From NCBI RefSeq assembly GCF_000372465.1, contig NZ_AQUZ01000022.1, positions 41,897-76,513 on the forward strand: a DNA stretch of 34,617 bases, given 5' to 3'. The position numbers and the translations under genes are program-made. Source of the stretch: Kribbella catacumbae DSM 19601 (GTDB lineage: Bacteria; Actinomycetota; Actinomycetes; Propionibacteriales; Kribbellaceae). Below are positions 1 to 8,166 of the stretch, in pieces (the stretch's first letter is position 1; every line of letters begins with the position of its first letter). A model generated the notes under the pieces. That model saw nothing but the letters and a program-made list of their open reading frames with translations, ran no database searches and was not told the DNA's origin.

Positions 1-63
1 GAGAGCCAACGGCAGGGTGGCGGCCAGTGCCGCCACCCTGGAACGAAGCTTGATCGCCGTCAG
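1..63 (-). CDS. Partial lipoprotein, N-terminal signal peptide only (paralogue of next gene)
   Basis: Read leftward, positions 63 to 1 are open and encode LTAIKLRSRVAALAATLPLAL, a basic n-region followed by a hydrophobic segment. It closely resembles the signal peptide of the neighbouring lipoprotein (RLSSRVAAAAVALPMVLG), so I infer the start of a second, tandem lipoprotein of the same family, cut by the window edge. No ATG, GTG or TTG lies at the expected start. The two options I see are a CTG whose last two bases overlap the previous stop (CTGA, positions 63-60) or an ATC at 54-52 just before the KLRSR segment. The start is therefore uncertain and may be non-canonical or mutated. No mature region is visible. 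Confidence 0.4.
   Translation of the reverse strand, partial: MTAIKLRSRVAALAATLPLAL
13..40. repeat. Perfect 12-bp hairpin with 4-nt loop
   Basis: Positions 13-24 (CAGGGTGGCGGC) and 29-40 are perfect reverse complements separated by CAGT. The hairpin lies about 20 nt downstream of the stop of the leftward lipoprotein gene, where a terminator would sit, but there is no T-run. It also falls inside the apparent signal-peptide reading frame of the next gene, so it may be partly a by-product of alanine/valine-rich codons or may act as an intercistronic mRNA structure. Confidence 0.55.
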
Positions 64-857
64 CGCTTCTTGACGATCTTGCTCGCGGGCGGAGCGGTGA
101 TGGGGGCCACTGTGTTGTAGCCGGTCATCGTCATCTGCATGTCCACGCCCATCAGGTTGAAGGACAGCTTGTACGGCAGGTTGTCGGTGCCCATCCAGAC
201 CGTGTAGGAGACCGTCTTCGGCAGCTTGACCCCGACCGGAATGTCCTCCGCCTTGGCACCCAGCGCGGCCTTCGTGTCCATGGTCACCAGGTAGCGGTCG
301 ACCTTGCGCACGCCGAGGGTCTCGCTCTTGACGAACTTGACCTTGAGCCCTGCCTTGTTCCAGCTCTCGAACGTCTTCGCCGGGTCGGCGTTCTCAGCCA
401 TCTCGGAAAGCGCCGCCAGTTGCGCGTCCGCGTCCTTGCCGGCGTTCAGCTTCAGGTACTTGCCGGCCGGGAGGTCCGGTGTCGACATGTACATGCCCGT
501 CTTGACCACGATCATCTTCATCAGGCCGTCCGGGGTGGACATGTCCATCTTCATCCCGAACGGCTTGGTCGTGGTGGCGATCTTCATCGAGATCACCTGA
601 CCCTCGGCGGTCATCCGGGAGGTCGCCTCCATCGAGGTGACCTTCTTGTTCGCCTTGTTCATCGCGGGCATGAAGCTCGCGTTGGTCAGCCGCACCGGCG
701 GCGCGGCCTTCAGCGGCGCCGCGGTGGCGGTGGTCTTGGTGGCCGGCACCGGCTCCGGCATGCCCCCATTGACCTGGCCGTTGTCACCGCAGGCGGCGAC
801 CCCAAGAACCATCGGTAGGGCGACGGCCGCGGCCGCCACCCGAGAACTAAGCCTCAC
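60..857 (-). CDS. LppX/LolA-like secreted lipoprotein
   Basis: 265-residue predicted lipoprotein. The open frame extends further upstream, but I place the start at the GTG at 857-855 because GGGAGG sits just before it and the protein then begins with a proper signal peptide (RLSSRVAAAAVALPMVLGVAAC). The lipobox VAAC gives lipidated Cys near residue 22, followed by a low-complexity Gly/Pro/Thr/Ala linker. The mature part has many alternating short strands rich in Met and Thr (for example SMEATSRMTAEGQVISMKI) and ends YTVWMGTDNLPYKLSFN, a pattern typical of the LolA/LppX half-barrel lipoproteins of actinobacteria that carry or sense lipids. The family assignment is by pattern only. The stop at 62-60 abuts a second copy of the same kind of signal peptide, so the two were probably tandem duplicates in one transcript. 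Confidence 0.75.
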   Translation of the reverse strand: MRLSSRVAAAAVALPMVLGVAACGDNGQVNGGMPEPVPATKTTATAAPLKAAPPVRLTNASFMPAMNKANKKVTSMEATSRMTAEGQVISMKIATTTKPFGMKMDMSTPDGLMKMIVVKTGMYMSTPDLPAGKYLKLNAGKDADAQLAALSEMAENADPAKTFESWNKAGLKVKFVKSETLGVRKVDRYLVTMDTKAALGAKAEDIPVGVKLPKTVSYTVWMGTDNLPYKLSFNLMGVDMQMTMTGYNTVAPITAPPASKIVKKR

Positions 858-943
858 GATTTCCCTCCCATTGGAACAACCAACGGAGTTTATGGTCTGG
901 ACCGCTGACTGGGAAGAGAAATTGCAGGAAGTTGCAGCTGCGT

Positions 944-3106
944 TTACTCGCCGCGTCTGACCGAGGCGAGCAGGAGCTGGGCGACGTCGGCGACCTCGAC
1001 CTCTTCGCGGGCCGAGCCGTCGGCCTGCTTGGCGGTGAGACCGTCGGACAGCATCACCCGGCAGAACGGGCAGCCGGTCGCGATCTTGTCCGCGCCCGTC
1101 TCGACCGCCTCGGTGGTCCGGTTCACGTTGATCCGGCTGCCGGTCTTCTCCTCCATCCACATCCGCGCGCCGCCCGCGCCGCAGCAGAACGACTTGGTCT
1201 TGTTGCGCGGCATCTCGGCGAACTCGGCGCCCGGGATGATCTCGAGCAGTTCGCGCGGGGCGTCGTACACCTGGTTGTGCCGGCCCAGGTAGCACGGGTC
1301 GTGGTAGGTGATCTTCTGCCCGTTGAGCGCGCTGTCGGTCGGTGCGACCGGCGTCAGCTTGCCCTCGCGGACCAGCCGGTTCAGCAGCTGGGTGTGGTGG
1401 ATGACGTCCAGCTCGACGCCGAGCTGGGAGTACTCGTTCTTCAGCGTGTTGAAGCAGTGCGCGCAGGTGGAGACGACCTTCTTCACGCCGGTCTCCTTGA
1501 ACACCTCGGCGTTCTGCATCGCCAGCTGCTGGAAGACGAACTCGTTACCGGCCCGCCGTGCCGGGTCACCCGTGCACGTCTCCCCATCACCCAGTACCGC
1601 GAACGAGACCCCCGCGATGTTCAGCAACTCGGCGACGGCCTGGGTGGTCTTCTTCGCACGATCCTCGAACGCGCCCGCGCACCCGACCCAGAACAGGTAC
1701 TCGACCTCGGCCAGCGTCTCGACGTCCGTACCGACCTGCTTGACCTCGAACGGCAAGCCCTTGGCCCAGTCCATCCGGCCGGACGGGTTCATGTTCCACG
1801 GATTGCCCTTGTTCTCCAGGCCCTTGAAGAGCCCGTTCAGCTCGGACGGGAACGACGACTCGATCAGCACCTGGTAGCGGCGCATGTCCATGATCGCGTC
1901 CACGTGCTCGATGTCGACCGGGCACTGCTGCACGCACGCACCGCACGAAGTACAGGCCCAGAGGGCTTCCTCGTCGATCACGGCGACGTCGGGTGAGCCG
2001 ACCAGTGGCCGCTCCTGCTCGGCCAGCACCAGCTCGGGCAGCGACTTGCGGTCGTCGTCGGACGAGGCCAGCAGGTACGGCGCCTTCGCGTAGGCGTGCT
2101 CGCGCAGGTTCATCACCACGAGCTTCGGGGAGAGCGGCTTCTCGGTGTTCCAGGCCGGGCACTGCGACTGGCACCGGCCGCACTCGGTACAGGTGGTGAA
2201 GTCGAGCAGGCCCTTCCAGGTGAAGTCCTCGACCTTGCCGACGCCCAGCGCGGCGTCCTCGTCGAGCTCCTCGATGTTCTCGAAGTCGATCGGCTCGCCC
2301 TTGACCATGATCGGCTGCAGCGCGCCCAATGCCAGACCGCCGCCATCACTGGTAGCAGGCTTGCGCTTGAACCAGATGTTCGGCCAGGCGGTGAACCGGT
2401 GCCAGGCGACGCCCATCGTGGCGTTCAGCGAGATGGTGATCATCCAGGCGAACGAGATCAGGATCTTGATCATCGCGACCAGGTAGACCGCGTTCTCCAG
2501 CGCGTGCTCGCTCAGCCCGCCGAACAGCGCGTCGCCGACGAAGAACGTGCTCGGGAAGTGGAACTTGCTGCCCGCGCCGAGCTCGTACTCCAGCCCGCGC
2601 AGCAGCAGGATGCAGATCAGCACGCCGAGGATCGTGTACTCGACGTAGTACGCCTGCCAGGCGCGCGAGCCGAAGAACCGGCTGTACCGGGCCAGGTGGC
2701 CCTTCGGCAGGTTGAGCAGCCGGATCGCCATCAGGCCGACGATCGAGACCAGGCCGGTCCAGGTGAGGAACTCGGTGGCCCACTCGAAGACGAACCAGTG
2801 CCCGATCAGCGGCAGCGCGTAGTGGGCGTCGAACAGCTGCCCGAACGCCGTCACCAGGGTCAGGACCAGCCCGAGGAAACCGAACGCGACGAACCAGTGC
2901 AGGATGCCGATGTGGCTCCACTGCAGCATCCGGGTGTGGCCCAGCGTCTCCTTGGCCAGCGTGACGCTGCGCTGCCCCGGCTTGTCGGTCCGGCTGACCG
3001 GCTGACCGAGCTTGATGACGGACACGATGTGCCCGATCGTCTTGCCGAACAACGCGATACCCACGGCGGCGATCGCGAGCGAGACGACGATGGCGAGGAT
3101 CTGCAT
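944..3106 (-). CDS. Membrane-anchored iron-sulfur (heterodisulfide reductase-like) oxidoreductase
   Basis: 720 residues. The first about 240 residues form a membrane domain with several hydrophobic segments (about 1-30, 65-95, 110-130, 155-170, 205-225), resembling the NarI/HdrE-type quinone-interacting module. Two 4Fe-4S ferredoxin motifs follow: CTECGRCQSQCP (Cys 306, 309, 312, 316) and CTSCGACVQQCP (Cys 385, 388, 391, 395). The C-terminal half carries two cysteine-rich CCG domains of the GlcF/HdrB type, with cysteines at about 475, 511, 548 and 551, then DPCYLGRHN (605) and SFCCGAGGARMW (641-642). This is the architecture of actinobacterial proteins such as Mycobacterium tuberculosis Rv0338c, thought to move electrons between a soluble donor and membrane quinone; the substrate is not known. 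The ATG at 3106 is only 7 nt from a good -10 box, so the message may be leaderless. Confidence 0.88.
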   Translation of the reverse strand: MQILAIVVSLAIAAVGIALFGKTIGHIVSVIKLGQPVSRTDKPGQRSVTLAKETLGHTRMLQWSHIGILHWFVAFGFLGLVLTLVTAFGQLFDAHYALPLIGHWFVFEWATEFLTWTGLVSIVGLMAIRLLNLPKGHLARYSRFFGSRAWQAYYVEYTILGVLICILLLRGLEYELGAGSKFHFPSTFFVGDALFGGLSEHALENAVYLVAMIKILISFAWMITISLNATMGVAWHRFTAWPNIWFKRKPATSDGGGLALGALQPIMVKGEPIDFENIEELDEDAALGVGKVEDFTWKGLLDFTTCTECGRCQSQCPAWNTEKPLSPKLVVMNLREHAYAKAPYLLASSDDDRKSLPELVLAEQERPLVGSPDVAVIDEEALWACTSCGACVQQCPVDIEHVDAIMDMRRYQVLIESSFPSELNGLFKGLENKGNPWNMNPSGRMDWAKGLPFEVKQVGTDVETLAEVEYLFWVGCAGAFEDRAKKTTQAVAELLNIAGVSFAVLGDGETCTGDPARRAGNEFVFQQLAMQNAEVFKETGVKKVVSTCAHCFNTLKNEYSQLGVELDVIHHTQLLNRLVREGKLTPVAPTDSALNGQKITYHDPCYLGRHNQVYDAPRELLEIIPGAEFAEMPRNKTKSFCCGAGGARMWMEEKTGSRINVNRTTEAVETGADKIATGCPFCRVMLSDGLTAKQADGSAREEVEVADVAQLLLASVRRGE

Positions 3107-3113
3107 ACCAGCG

Positions 3114-3142
3114 ATGTTATTGGTTGGTTACCGGTCAGTCAT
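3114..3142 (-). promoter_or_regulatory. Putative leaderless promoter of the iron-sulfur reductase
   Basis: On the minus strand, ATGACT (3142-3137) and TAACAT (3119-3114) are separated by 17 nt and each matches the vegetative consensus at four of six positions. TAACAT ends 7 nt before the ATG at 3106, so transcription would begin at or within a base or so of the start codon. No convincing Shine-Dalgarno sequence lies between them, which fits a leaderless mRNA. Not tested experimentally. Confidence 0.45.
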
Positions 3143-3204
3143 GTCGGTGTCGGCCTCATCACGCCTGCGTGTTGCGTCTCACTTGTCCTGGCGGTCGAGT
3201 CGAG

Positions 3205-3312
3205 CCACCCCCACTTGATCATTCGCCCCCTTTTCACCCTCCGTGCGCGCTGTCCGGCACTGCGGGCAGGGCGGAGAGGGTGAAAAGGGGGCGAATGATC
3301 AAGTGGGGGTGG
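3205..3312. repeat. Long inverted repeat, copy 1 (37-bp perfect arms)
   Basis: Arms 3205-3241 and 3276-3312 are perfectly complementary over 37 bp around a 34-nt centre. The inner part of the arm holds CATTCGCCCCCTTTTCACCC. A 24-nt stretch containing it is identical in a second inverted repeat at 26989-27082, whereas the outer arm sequence differs between copies. This copy lies in the 304-nt space between two divergent genes (3107-3410), where a terminator is not expected for either. The rest of that space holds only the two putative promoters. A REP/MITE-like dispersed element is the simplest reading. Confidence 0.85.
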
Positions 3313-3324
3313 TGGGTGGCGGAT

Positions 3325-3354
3325 TTCGGTCAGGGTAAGCGGTTGCCGTAAGAT
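3325..3354 (+). promoter_or_regulatory. Possible promoter of the family 8 lyase gene
   Basis: TTCGGT (3325-3330) and TAAGAT (3349-3354) are separated by 18 nt, upstream of the GTG start at 3411. TAAGAT is a good actinobacterial -10 candidate; the -35 is weak. The element begins 12 nt after the long inverted repeat, so the hairpin could affect its use. Confidence 0.3.
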
Positions 3355-3410
3355 AGTTCCGGCTGCTTGACTCCGGGTGTGAGGTTTTTCCCCTTCGCCC
3401 GGGAGTACCA

Positions 3411-5915
3411 GTGGAGATCACCCGTCGCCGCCTGCTGTCTTTTGTTCCCGCCGCCGCCTTGCTGAGCGCGGTCAATCCCGCGCCGGCCGGTGCGGGGCCC
3501 AACCGGATCGCCTCCTCGTCGGAAGCAGCGCGGCTGCTGGCCAACGCGGTCGCCGTTTTCGCCGGTACGCCGGAGTCGAACGCGCGTCCCGAGGTCCAGG
3601 CCAAGCTCGCCACCCTCGACCAGACCGCACGCACCTGGCTGGCCGCGATGGATCGTGCTCAGCCCGGGCAGCTCTTCGCCGGGCTGCCACTCGGCACGAG
3701 CGACCCGAACCTCATCGCGTCGTACCTGCACCTCTACGAGATCGCCCTCGCCACCCGGCGGCCCGGCCCGGCGTCTGAGTTGCAGGGCAATACCGCAGTG
3801 CAAGCGCGGGTGCTAGACAAGCTGCGGTGGTTGCACGCGAACTACTACGGCGATCAGTCGAAGGGGTACTACGGCAACTGGTTCAGCTGGGAGATCGGCA
3901 TCTCGCAGCACGTCGGCAAGACGCTCGCGCTGCTCGACGCGCCGGCCGACCTGATCACGACGTACGTCGCCTCGATGGATGCCTATCTGCGCAACGGCAA
4001 GGACGGCGACGTCGACCTCGACTCGCGGTTCCACACCGGCGCGAACCTCGCCGACATCACCGCCAACCGGATCATCCAGGGCGCGTTGCTCGACGACGAC
4101 GCGCGGATCCGCAAGGCGCTGCAGGACCAGTTCACGGTCTTCGCGACGATCGATCCGTACCATCTCCAGCACGGCGTGACGGACGGGTACTACGCGGACG
4201 GCTCCTTCATCCAGCACAGCTCGGTCGCCTACACGGGCTCTTATGGCAAAGGCCTGCTCACCCGCGTCGTCCAGACGGTGAAGACCCTCGAGGGCACCGG
4301 TTATGCGCGCAGCGACGACCTGGTGAAGGTCGTCCAGGGGTGGGTCGAGCACGGGTTCGCGCCACTCATCTTCGAGGGCTGGATGATGGAGATCGTCAAG
4401 GGCCGGGCGATCTCCCGGCCCGCCACCGGGTACGACGATGTCGCGGTGGTCGTCGAGGCGATCGTCGATCTGGCCGACTACGCGGCTGCCGCCGATGCCG
4501 CCCGGTTGCGCGGTTACGTGAAGTTCACCGCGCGCCCGACGCTGAACCCGAACAACTTCGTCTCGCCGGTCAGTGTCGCCCGCTTCGCCGATATCGTTGC
4601 TGATAGCAACATCAAGCCGGCTGATCTCAACCCGGCGTCGAGCTCCGTCGCGTTCAACTCGATGGACCGGACGGTGCACCGCCGGCCCGGTTACGCGTTC
4701 GCGCTGGCGCGGAACTCCGAGCGGATCAGCAAGTACGAGTACATGAGCGGCGAGAACCTCATGCCGTGGTTCCAGGGCGACGGCGCCTACTACCTCTACC
4801 TGAGCGGCCAGGACCAGACCCAGGCGTTCGGTGTCGACTACCTCACCACCGTGTCGCCGTACGGGCTCGCTGGGGTCACTGCGCCAGTGGAGCAACGCAA
4901 GTCGATCCCGGAGCTGTACGGGACGGCGTACTACAACAGTCCGCCGGACTTCACGCCGTCGTCGGTGCTGCAGAACAAGTACGTCTACTTCCCCGTCGGC
5001 ACCAACCAGTACTCCGGCGGCGCCACCCTGGGCCCGTACGGCGTGGCCGGCTGGGTCCAGTCGAGTGATGCGGCCTATGCCGATCGCGACCAGCTCCCGG
5101 ACGACTTCGTGGTCTACCGCAATGCCGAGTCGACCAAGTCGTGGTTCCTGCTGGATGACGAGATCGTCGTACTCGCTGCAGGCGTTGGCGATCAGGCGGA
5201 GCGTGCGGTGACGACCTCGATCGACGCGCGACTGGCGGCGCCTACTGACGCAGTACAGGTCACCGGAGTATTACGGAACGGGCGCGCGTGGTCCGGTACG
5301 GGTTCAGCGGACCTCAGCTGGCTCCGCTACGCCAACGCCACGGCAGGCACCTCACTCGGCTACTACTTCCTGCAGCCGAGCCCTGTCACCGTCGGCCTGG
5401 AGCAGGTCACCCGCAGCCGCCGGGTGGTCCGCACCGCCAACCCGGACACCGCAGTCACCAAGCAGGTCTTCACTCTTACCCATGAGACCCAGTCGCGCGC
5501 TGCACTCGCCTACGCCTTGATCCCCAACGCCACAGAAGCCAGCCTGCGCTCCTACCGCTACGGCCGGCTCCTGCTCCTCTCCAACACCCCACGCCTGCAG
5601 GCGATCCACCACCCGACCCTGAACCTGACGGCGGCCAACACCTTCACCCCCGGCCACCACCAGGTCCTCAACTACACAGTCGACGGCCCGGCATCCTTCC
5701 TGACGCAGCGCCACCCCGACCGCACCACCACCATCGCCGTGGCCGACCCGACCACCACCCGCGCAACCATCACCGTGACAGTCCGCGGCCGCTGGCTCAA
5801 CAAGCTCACTGCCGACCCCGGCGTCGCCGTACAGCACACGATCACCGGCACCCGGCTGACCTTCCCCACCCACCAGACCCACGGTCGCACCGTCACCGCC
5901 ACGTTCCGCGGCTAG
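3411..5915 (+). CDS. Secreted polysaccharide lyase family 8 (hyaluronate/chondroitin/xanthan lyase type)
   Basis: 834 residues, close to the usual 750-850 of the family. The GTG at 3411 is preceded by GGGAG at 5-nt spacing. The N-terminus is a twin-arginine signal (TRRRLLSF, hydrophobic stretch, AlaGlyAla cleavage region near residue 28), so the enzyme should be exported folded. Family 8 landmarks are present in order: the Trp-rich segment NWFSWEIGISQ (about 156-166), the Asn segment TGANLADITAN (Asn 212/219), catalytic His269 and Tyr278 in SFIQHSSVAYTGSYG, Arg332/336 in GRAISRP, and the Glu448 segment SGENLMPWFQGDGAYYLY. The rest is the beta-sandwich lyase domain. It cleaves uronic-acid-containing polysaccharide by beta-elimination; hyaluronate, chondroitin or xanthan cannot be separated by eye. 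No disaccharide hydrolase or transporter is adjacent. It ends 4 nt before the convergent neighbour. Confidence 0.92.
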   Translation: MEITRRRLLSFVPAAALLSAVNPAPAGAGPNRIASSSEAARLLANAVAVFAGTPESNARPEVQAKLATLDQTARTWLAAMDRAQPGQLFAGLPLGTSDPNLIASYLHLYEIALATRRPGPASELQGNTAVQARVLDKLRWLHANYYGDQSKGYYGNWFSWEIGISQHVGKTLALLDAPADLITTYVASMDAYLRNGKDGDVDLDSRFHTGANLADITANRIIQGALLDDDARIRKALQDQFTVFATIDPYHLQHGVTDGYYADGSFIQHSSVAYTGSYGKGLLTRVVQTVKTLEGTGYARSDDLVKVVQGWVEHGFAPLIFEGWMMEIVKGRAISRPATGYDDVAVVVEAIVDLADYAAAADAARLRGYVKFTARPTLNPNNFVSPVSVARFADIVADSNIKPADLNPASSSVAFNSMDRTVHRRPGYAFALARNSERISKYEYMSGENLMPWFQGDGAYYLYLSGQDQTQAFGVDYLTTVSPYGLAGVTAPVEQRKSIPELYGTAYYNSPPDFTPSSVLQNKYVYFPVGTNQYSGGATLGPYGVAGWVQSSDAAYADRDQLPDDFVVYRNAESTKSWFLLDDEIVVLAAGVGDQAERAVTTSIDARLAAPTDAVQVTGVLRNGRAWSGTGSADLSWLRYANATAGTSLGYYFLQPSPVTVGLEQVTRSRRVVRTANPDTAVTKQVFTLTHETQSRAALAYALIPNATEASLRSYRYGRLLLLSNTPRLQAIHHPTLNLTAANTFTPGHHQVLNYTVDGPASFLTQRHPDRTTTIAVADPTTTRATITVTVRGRWLNKLTADPGVAVQHTITGTRLTFPTHQTHGRTVTATFRG

Positions 5916-5919
5916 GAGC

Positions 5920-7575
5920 TTAGCTGCCGCCGGCGCCGACCAGCTGGGTGTCCATGGAGAGGACGCGCGGCTTGCCGGCTTTGGGGATGGTGATGGCTAC
6001 CTGGTGCAGGTAGTCCATGTGGAGGCTCTGGTTGTACTTGACCATGCTGCTGAAGGCGGTGACGCTGCCGGTGGTCCAGTAGGCGTTGGAGCCGGGCTCG
6101 ATGTTCTCCAGGAGTTGCTCGGTGAAGGTCAGGAAGACCAGGGCGTCACCGTTGGACGCCATGAAGGTGAGCGGCTGGCCGGACACGCGGAAGGTGTCGA
6201 CGACGGTAGAGATGTAGGCCTTCTTGGTCTCGTCCGCCTTGGTCTTCTCGCGCTGGGTGAGCAGCTTGACCGTGCCGGGCGACGGGATGAAGAGCGCTGC
6301 CTGCTTGGCCCTCAAACCGCCCGACAGGTACGCCGCCAGGTTGTTGCCGGCCGCCTGCGGCAGGATCGGAAGCCTGGTCATCTCCGCCTTGGTCGGCATC
6401 CGCAGCCCCTCCATCGGCGGCAACGGCATGCCGGCGGGCGGGTAGACCGAATGCGTCAGCAGCCACGGAGTACCGGCGGTCTGCCGTTCCCACACGCCGA
6501 GATGGCGGCCGCCGCTCGTGTCGTCCGAGACACCGGTCGAGGCGACGAACCGCATCGGGTAGGCCCCGAACCGCGGCGCGCCGATCTCGGGTTCGGTGTA
6601 GGTGAACGGCTTGGCCTTGTCCTTGCCGTCGGGATCGAGCTTGCGATCGATCTGGTAGCCGGCCCGGGTCTGCGCGAGGGTCGGGTCGCCCTCGATCGTC
6701 TCGGACAGCTTGGCGTCGCGGGTCAGGTTCGCCTTGTTGTTGAGCTCGTTGTACTTCTTGATCACCGCCTGCCCGTCGGCCAGGGTCACGGCCGGGCGGG
6801 TACTCACCTGCTGGCTGGTGTTCTTCGGCGGGATGGCGGCACAACCAGTTGCCACCAGCAACAAAGCGGTCGCCAGCCCGGCGGCGCGGCGTACCTGGGT
6901 GTGCTGCTGCGGAGCGGGAGGGCTGTACGGCATCAAGGGCGCGACCACGGGCACCGGCGGCAGCGGGCGCGTGCGGCGCCGGACGAACATCAGTAGCAGT
7001 CCGACGGCCAGCAACACCACGCCGGCGCCGAACACCAGCAGGCACGTCCCGAAGGCGCCGTCGAGCTCGATCCCGAAGGTGACCTTGGCATCCACCACGG
7101 GCGAACCGTCGGCATTCATCACCACCACGGAGTAGGGGCCGTCCACGATCGGCCACGCGATCGACTGCTCACCTGCGCCGTTCGCCTTGACCGTCCACCA
7201 GTCCAGCCCGGCCGGCGGGTTCAGCGCGGCAGGCTCACCCTTCATCCACTGGGTGTCCAACCGGGACGGCAGGTCGAACCGGACGATCCGCGTGTACTGC
7301 GAACCGCGCAGGTAGCTGGACACGTCGAGGTCCTGACCGACGCCGACGAAGACCGGCTTGGCCGCCGACGCGGTCACGTGCAGCGTCGGCCCATGCCGGT
7401 CGATCAGGTCGGGCGCGGTCATCACCGCCAGCCCCAGGCTCGGCATCGACCGTTCACCGGTGTCGACGGTGTTGTCAGGACCGACCAGCCAGAAGGCGGC
7501 GACGCCTCCAACGACCGTGACCAGCAACCCGGCCAGGGCCAGCAGCAAGCCGAAGGCGATGCGGGCGAAACGCAT
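5920..7575 (-). CDS. Unrecognised membrane protein with internal lipoprotein-like segment (apparent fusion)
   Basis: 551 residues; ATG at 7575 with GGGGAG upstream. I do not recognise the family. Three hydrophobic segments are visible: residues 5-30, 175-198 (followed by the basic run RRRTR) and 232-245. Between the first two lies an extracytoplasmic beta-rich region of about 145 residues. The third segment reads RRAAGLATALLLVATGC, a textbook lipoprotein signal with lipobox ATGC at Cys245, preceded by a Pro-rich linker. After it comes a soluble domain of about 305 residues. So the protein looks like a two-TM protein fused to a lipoprotein. A separate start at Met215 (6933) is possible in frame, but no Shine-Dalgarno sequence precedes it. 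Function unknown. Confidence 0.75.
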   Translation of the reverse strand: MRFARIAFGLLLALAGLLVTVVGGVAAFWLVGPDNTVDTGERSMPSLGLAVMTAPDLIDRHGPTLHVTASAAKPVFVGVGQDLDVSSYLRGSQYTRIVRFDLPSRLDTQWMKGEPAALNPPAGLDWWTVKANGAGEQSIAWPIVDGPYSVVVMNADGSPVVDAKVTFGIELDGAFGTCLLVFGAGVVLLAVGLLLMFVRRRTRPLPPVPVVAPLMPYSPPAPQQHTQVRRAAGLATALLLVATGCAAIPPKNTSQQVSTRPAVTLADGQAVIKKYNELNNKANLTRDAKLSETIEGDPTLAQTRAGYQIDRKLDPDGKDKAKPFTYTEPEIGAPRFGAYPMRFVASTGVSDDTSGGRHLGVWERQTAGTPWLLTHSVYPPAGMPLPPMEGLRMPTKAEMTRLPILPQAAGNNLAAYLSGGLRAKQAALFIPSPGTVKLLTQREKTKADETKKAYISTVVDTFRVSGQPLTFMASNGDALVFLTFTEQLLENIEPGSNAYWTTGSVTAFSSMVKYNQSLHMDYLHQVAITIPKAGKPRVLSMDTQLVGAGGS

Positions 7576-7803
7576 GAAAAGACTCCCCGTAGAGACGAAA
7601 GCCGGCCCAGGGCGGAGGGCCGACCGGCACAGACCTTAGCGGGGCCGTGTTACAGCTTCGCTCCGCCCGTCGTAATCGGATAACTGACGGCGCAGCGATC
7701 TGTTACGGCGACCTACGGGATTTCACTCTGTCAAGCGTGGCGCTCAGCAGGCCGGCGAGCTCAAGCCGGACGCCGACGTACCGGCCTGGCGCGTCTAGCT
7801 GGT

Positions 7804-8097
7804 CTAGCCGCGGCCGCGCGGGGTGTAGAGGCTGCGGCGCAGGCGGAGCTCGTCGCGGATGGCCGGTGGGATCGGCAGGTTGCGCTCGGTGAGAGCGGCC
7901 TCGCAGGCCTCAAGGCTCTGCAGCAGGCGGTCGGCGCGCGGACCGCCGACGGCTCCGATCCTGGGCGCGCCGCGCTCGAGCTGGTTCGCCGACCGGGCGG
8001 CGTTCAGCTCGGCGAAGATGACGCCGAGCGTGATGTCGGATGGTCTCAGCCGCAATGGTTCGGCCTGGGCTGACGGCAGGAAGAGCGGGAACGACAT
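7804..8097 (-). CDS. Small hypothetical protein, 97 aa
   Basis: A short leftward gene 69 nt downstream of the MFS exporter. There are two in-frame ATGs: 8103 and 8097. I prefer 8097 because GAGG lies 8 nt before it but only 2 nt before 8103. The protein has no signal peptide or membrane segment. It is Leu/Ala/Arg-rich with a likely helical C-terminal half (RADRLLQSLEACEAALTERN) and ends in a basic tail. No family recognised. The 228-nt gap that follows it (7576-7803) contains no convincing gene. Confidence 0.5.
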   Translation of the reverse strand: MSFPLFLPSAQAEPLRLRPSDITLGVIFAELNAARSANQLERGAPRIGAVGGPRADRLLQSLEACEAALTERNLPIPPAIRDELRLRRSLYTPRGRG

Positions 8098-8166
8098 CGA
8101 CATCGCCTCGTCACACCGGAGTCTCCAAGGCGCGCTCGACTTTGAGACGCCACCGACTCCGATATC

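Noticed and set aside
3149..3204. Possible coding frames across the iron-sulfur reductase / lyase intergenic region
   Set aside because: They run through the perfect inverted repeat and lack ribosome binding sites; the sequence is better explained by promoters and the repeat.
7600..7630. GGCCC/GGGCC stem upstream of the fusion protein gene as a terminator
   Set aside because: Only five pairs, no T-run, and several alternative pairings are equally good.
7679..7803. A short forward open stretch ending AGELKPDADVPAWRV that looks like the tail of a gene
   Set aside because: It is closed by a stop about 36 codons upstream, has no ATG, GTG or TTG start and no ribosome binding site; at most a gene remnant.
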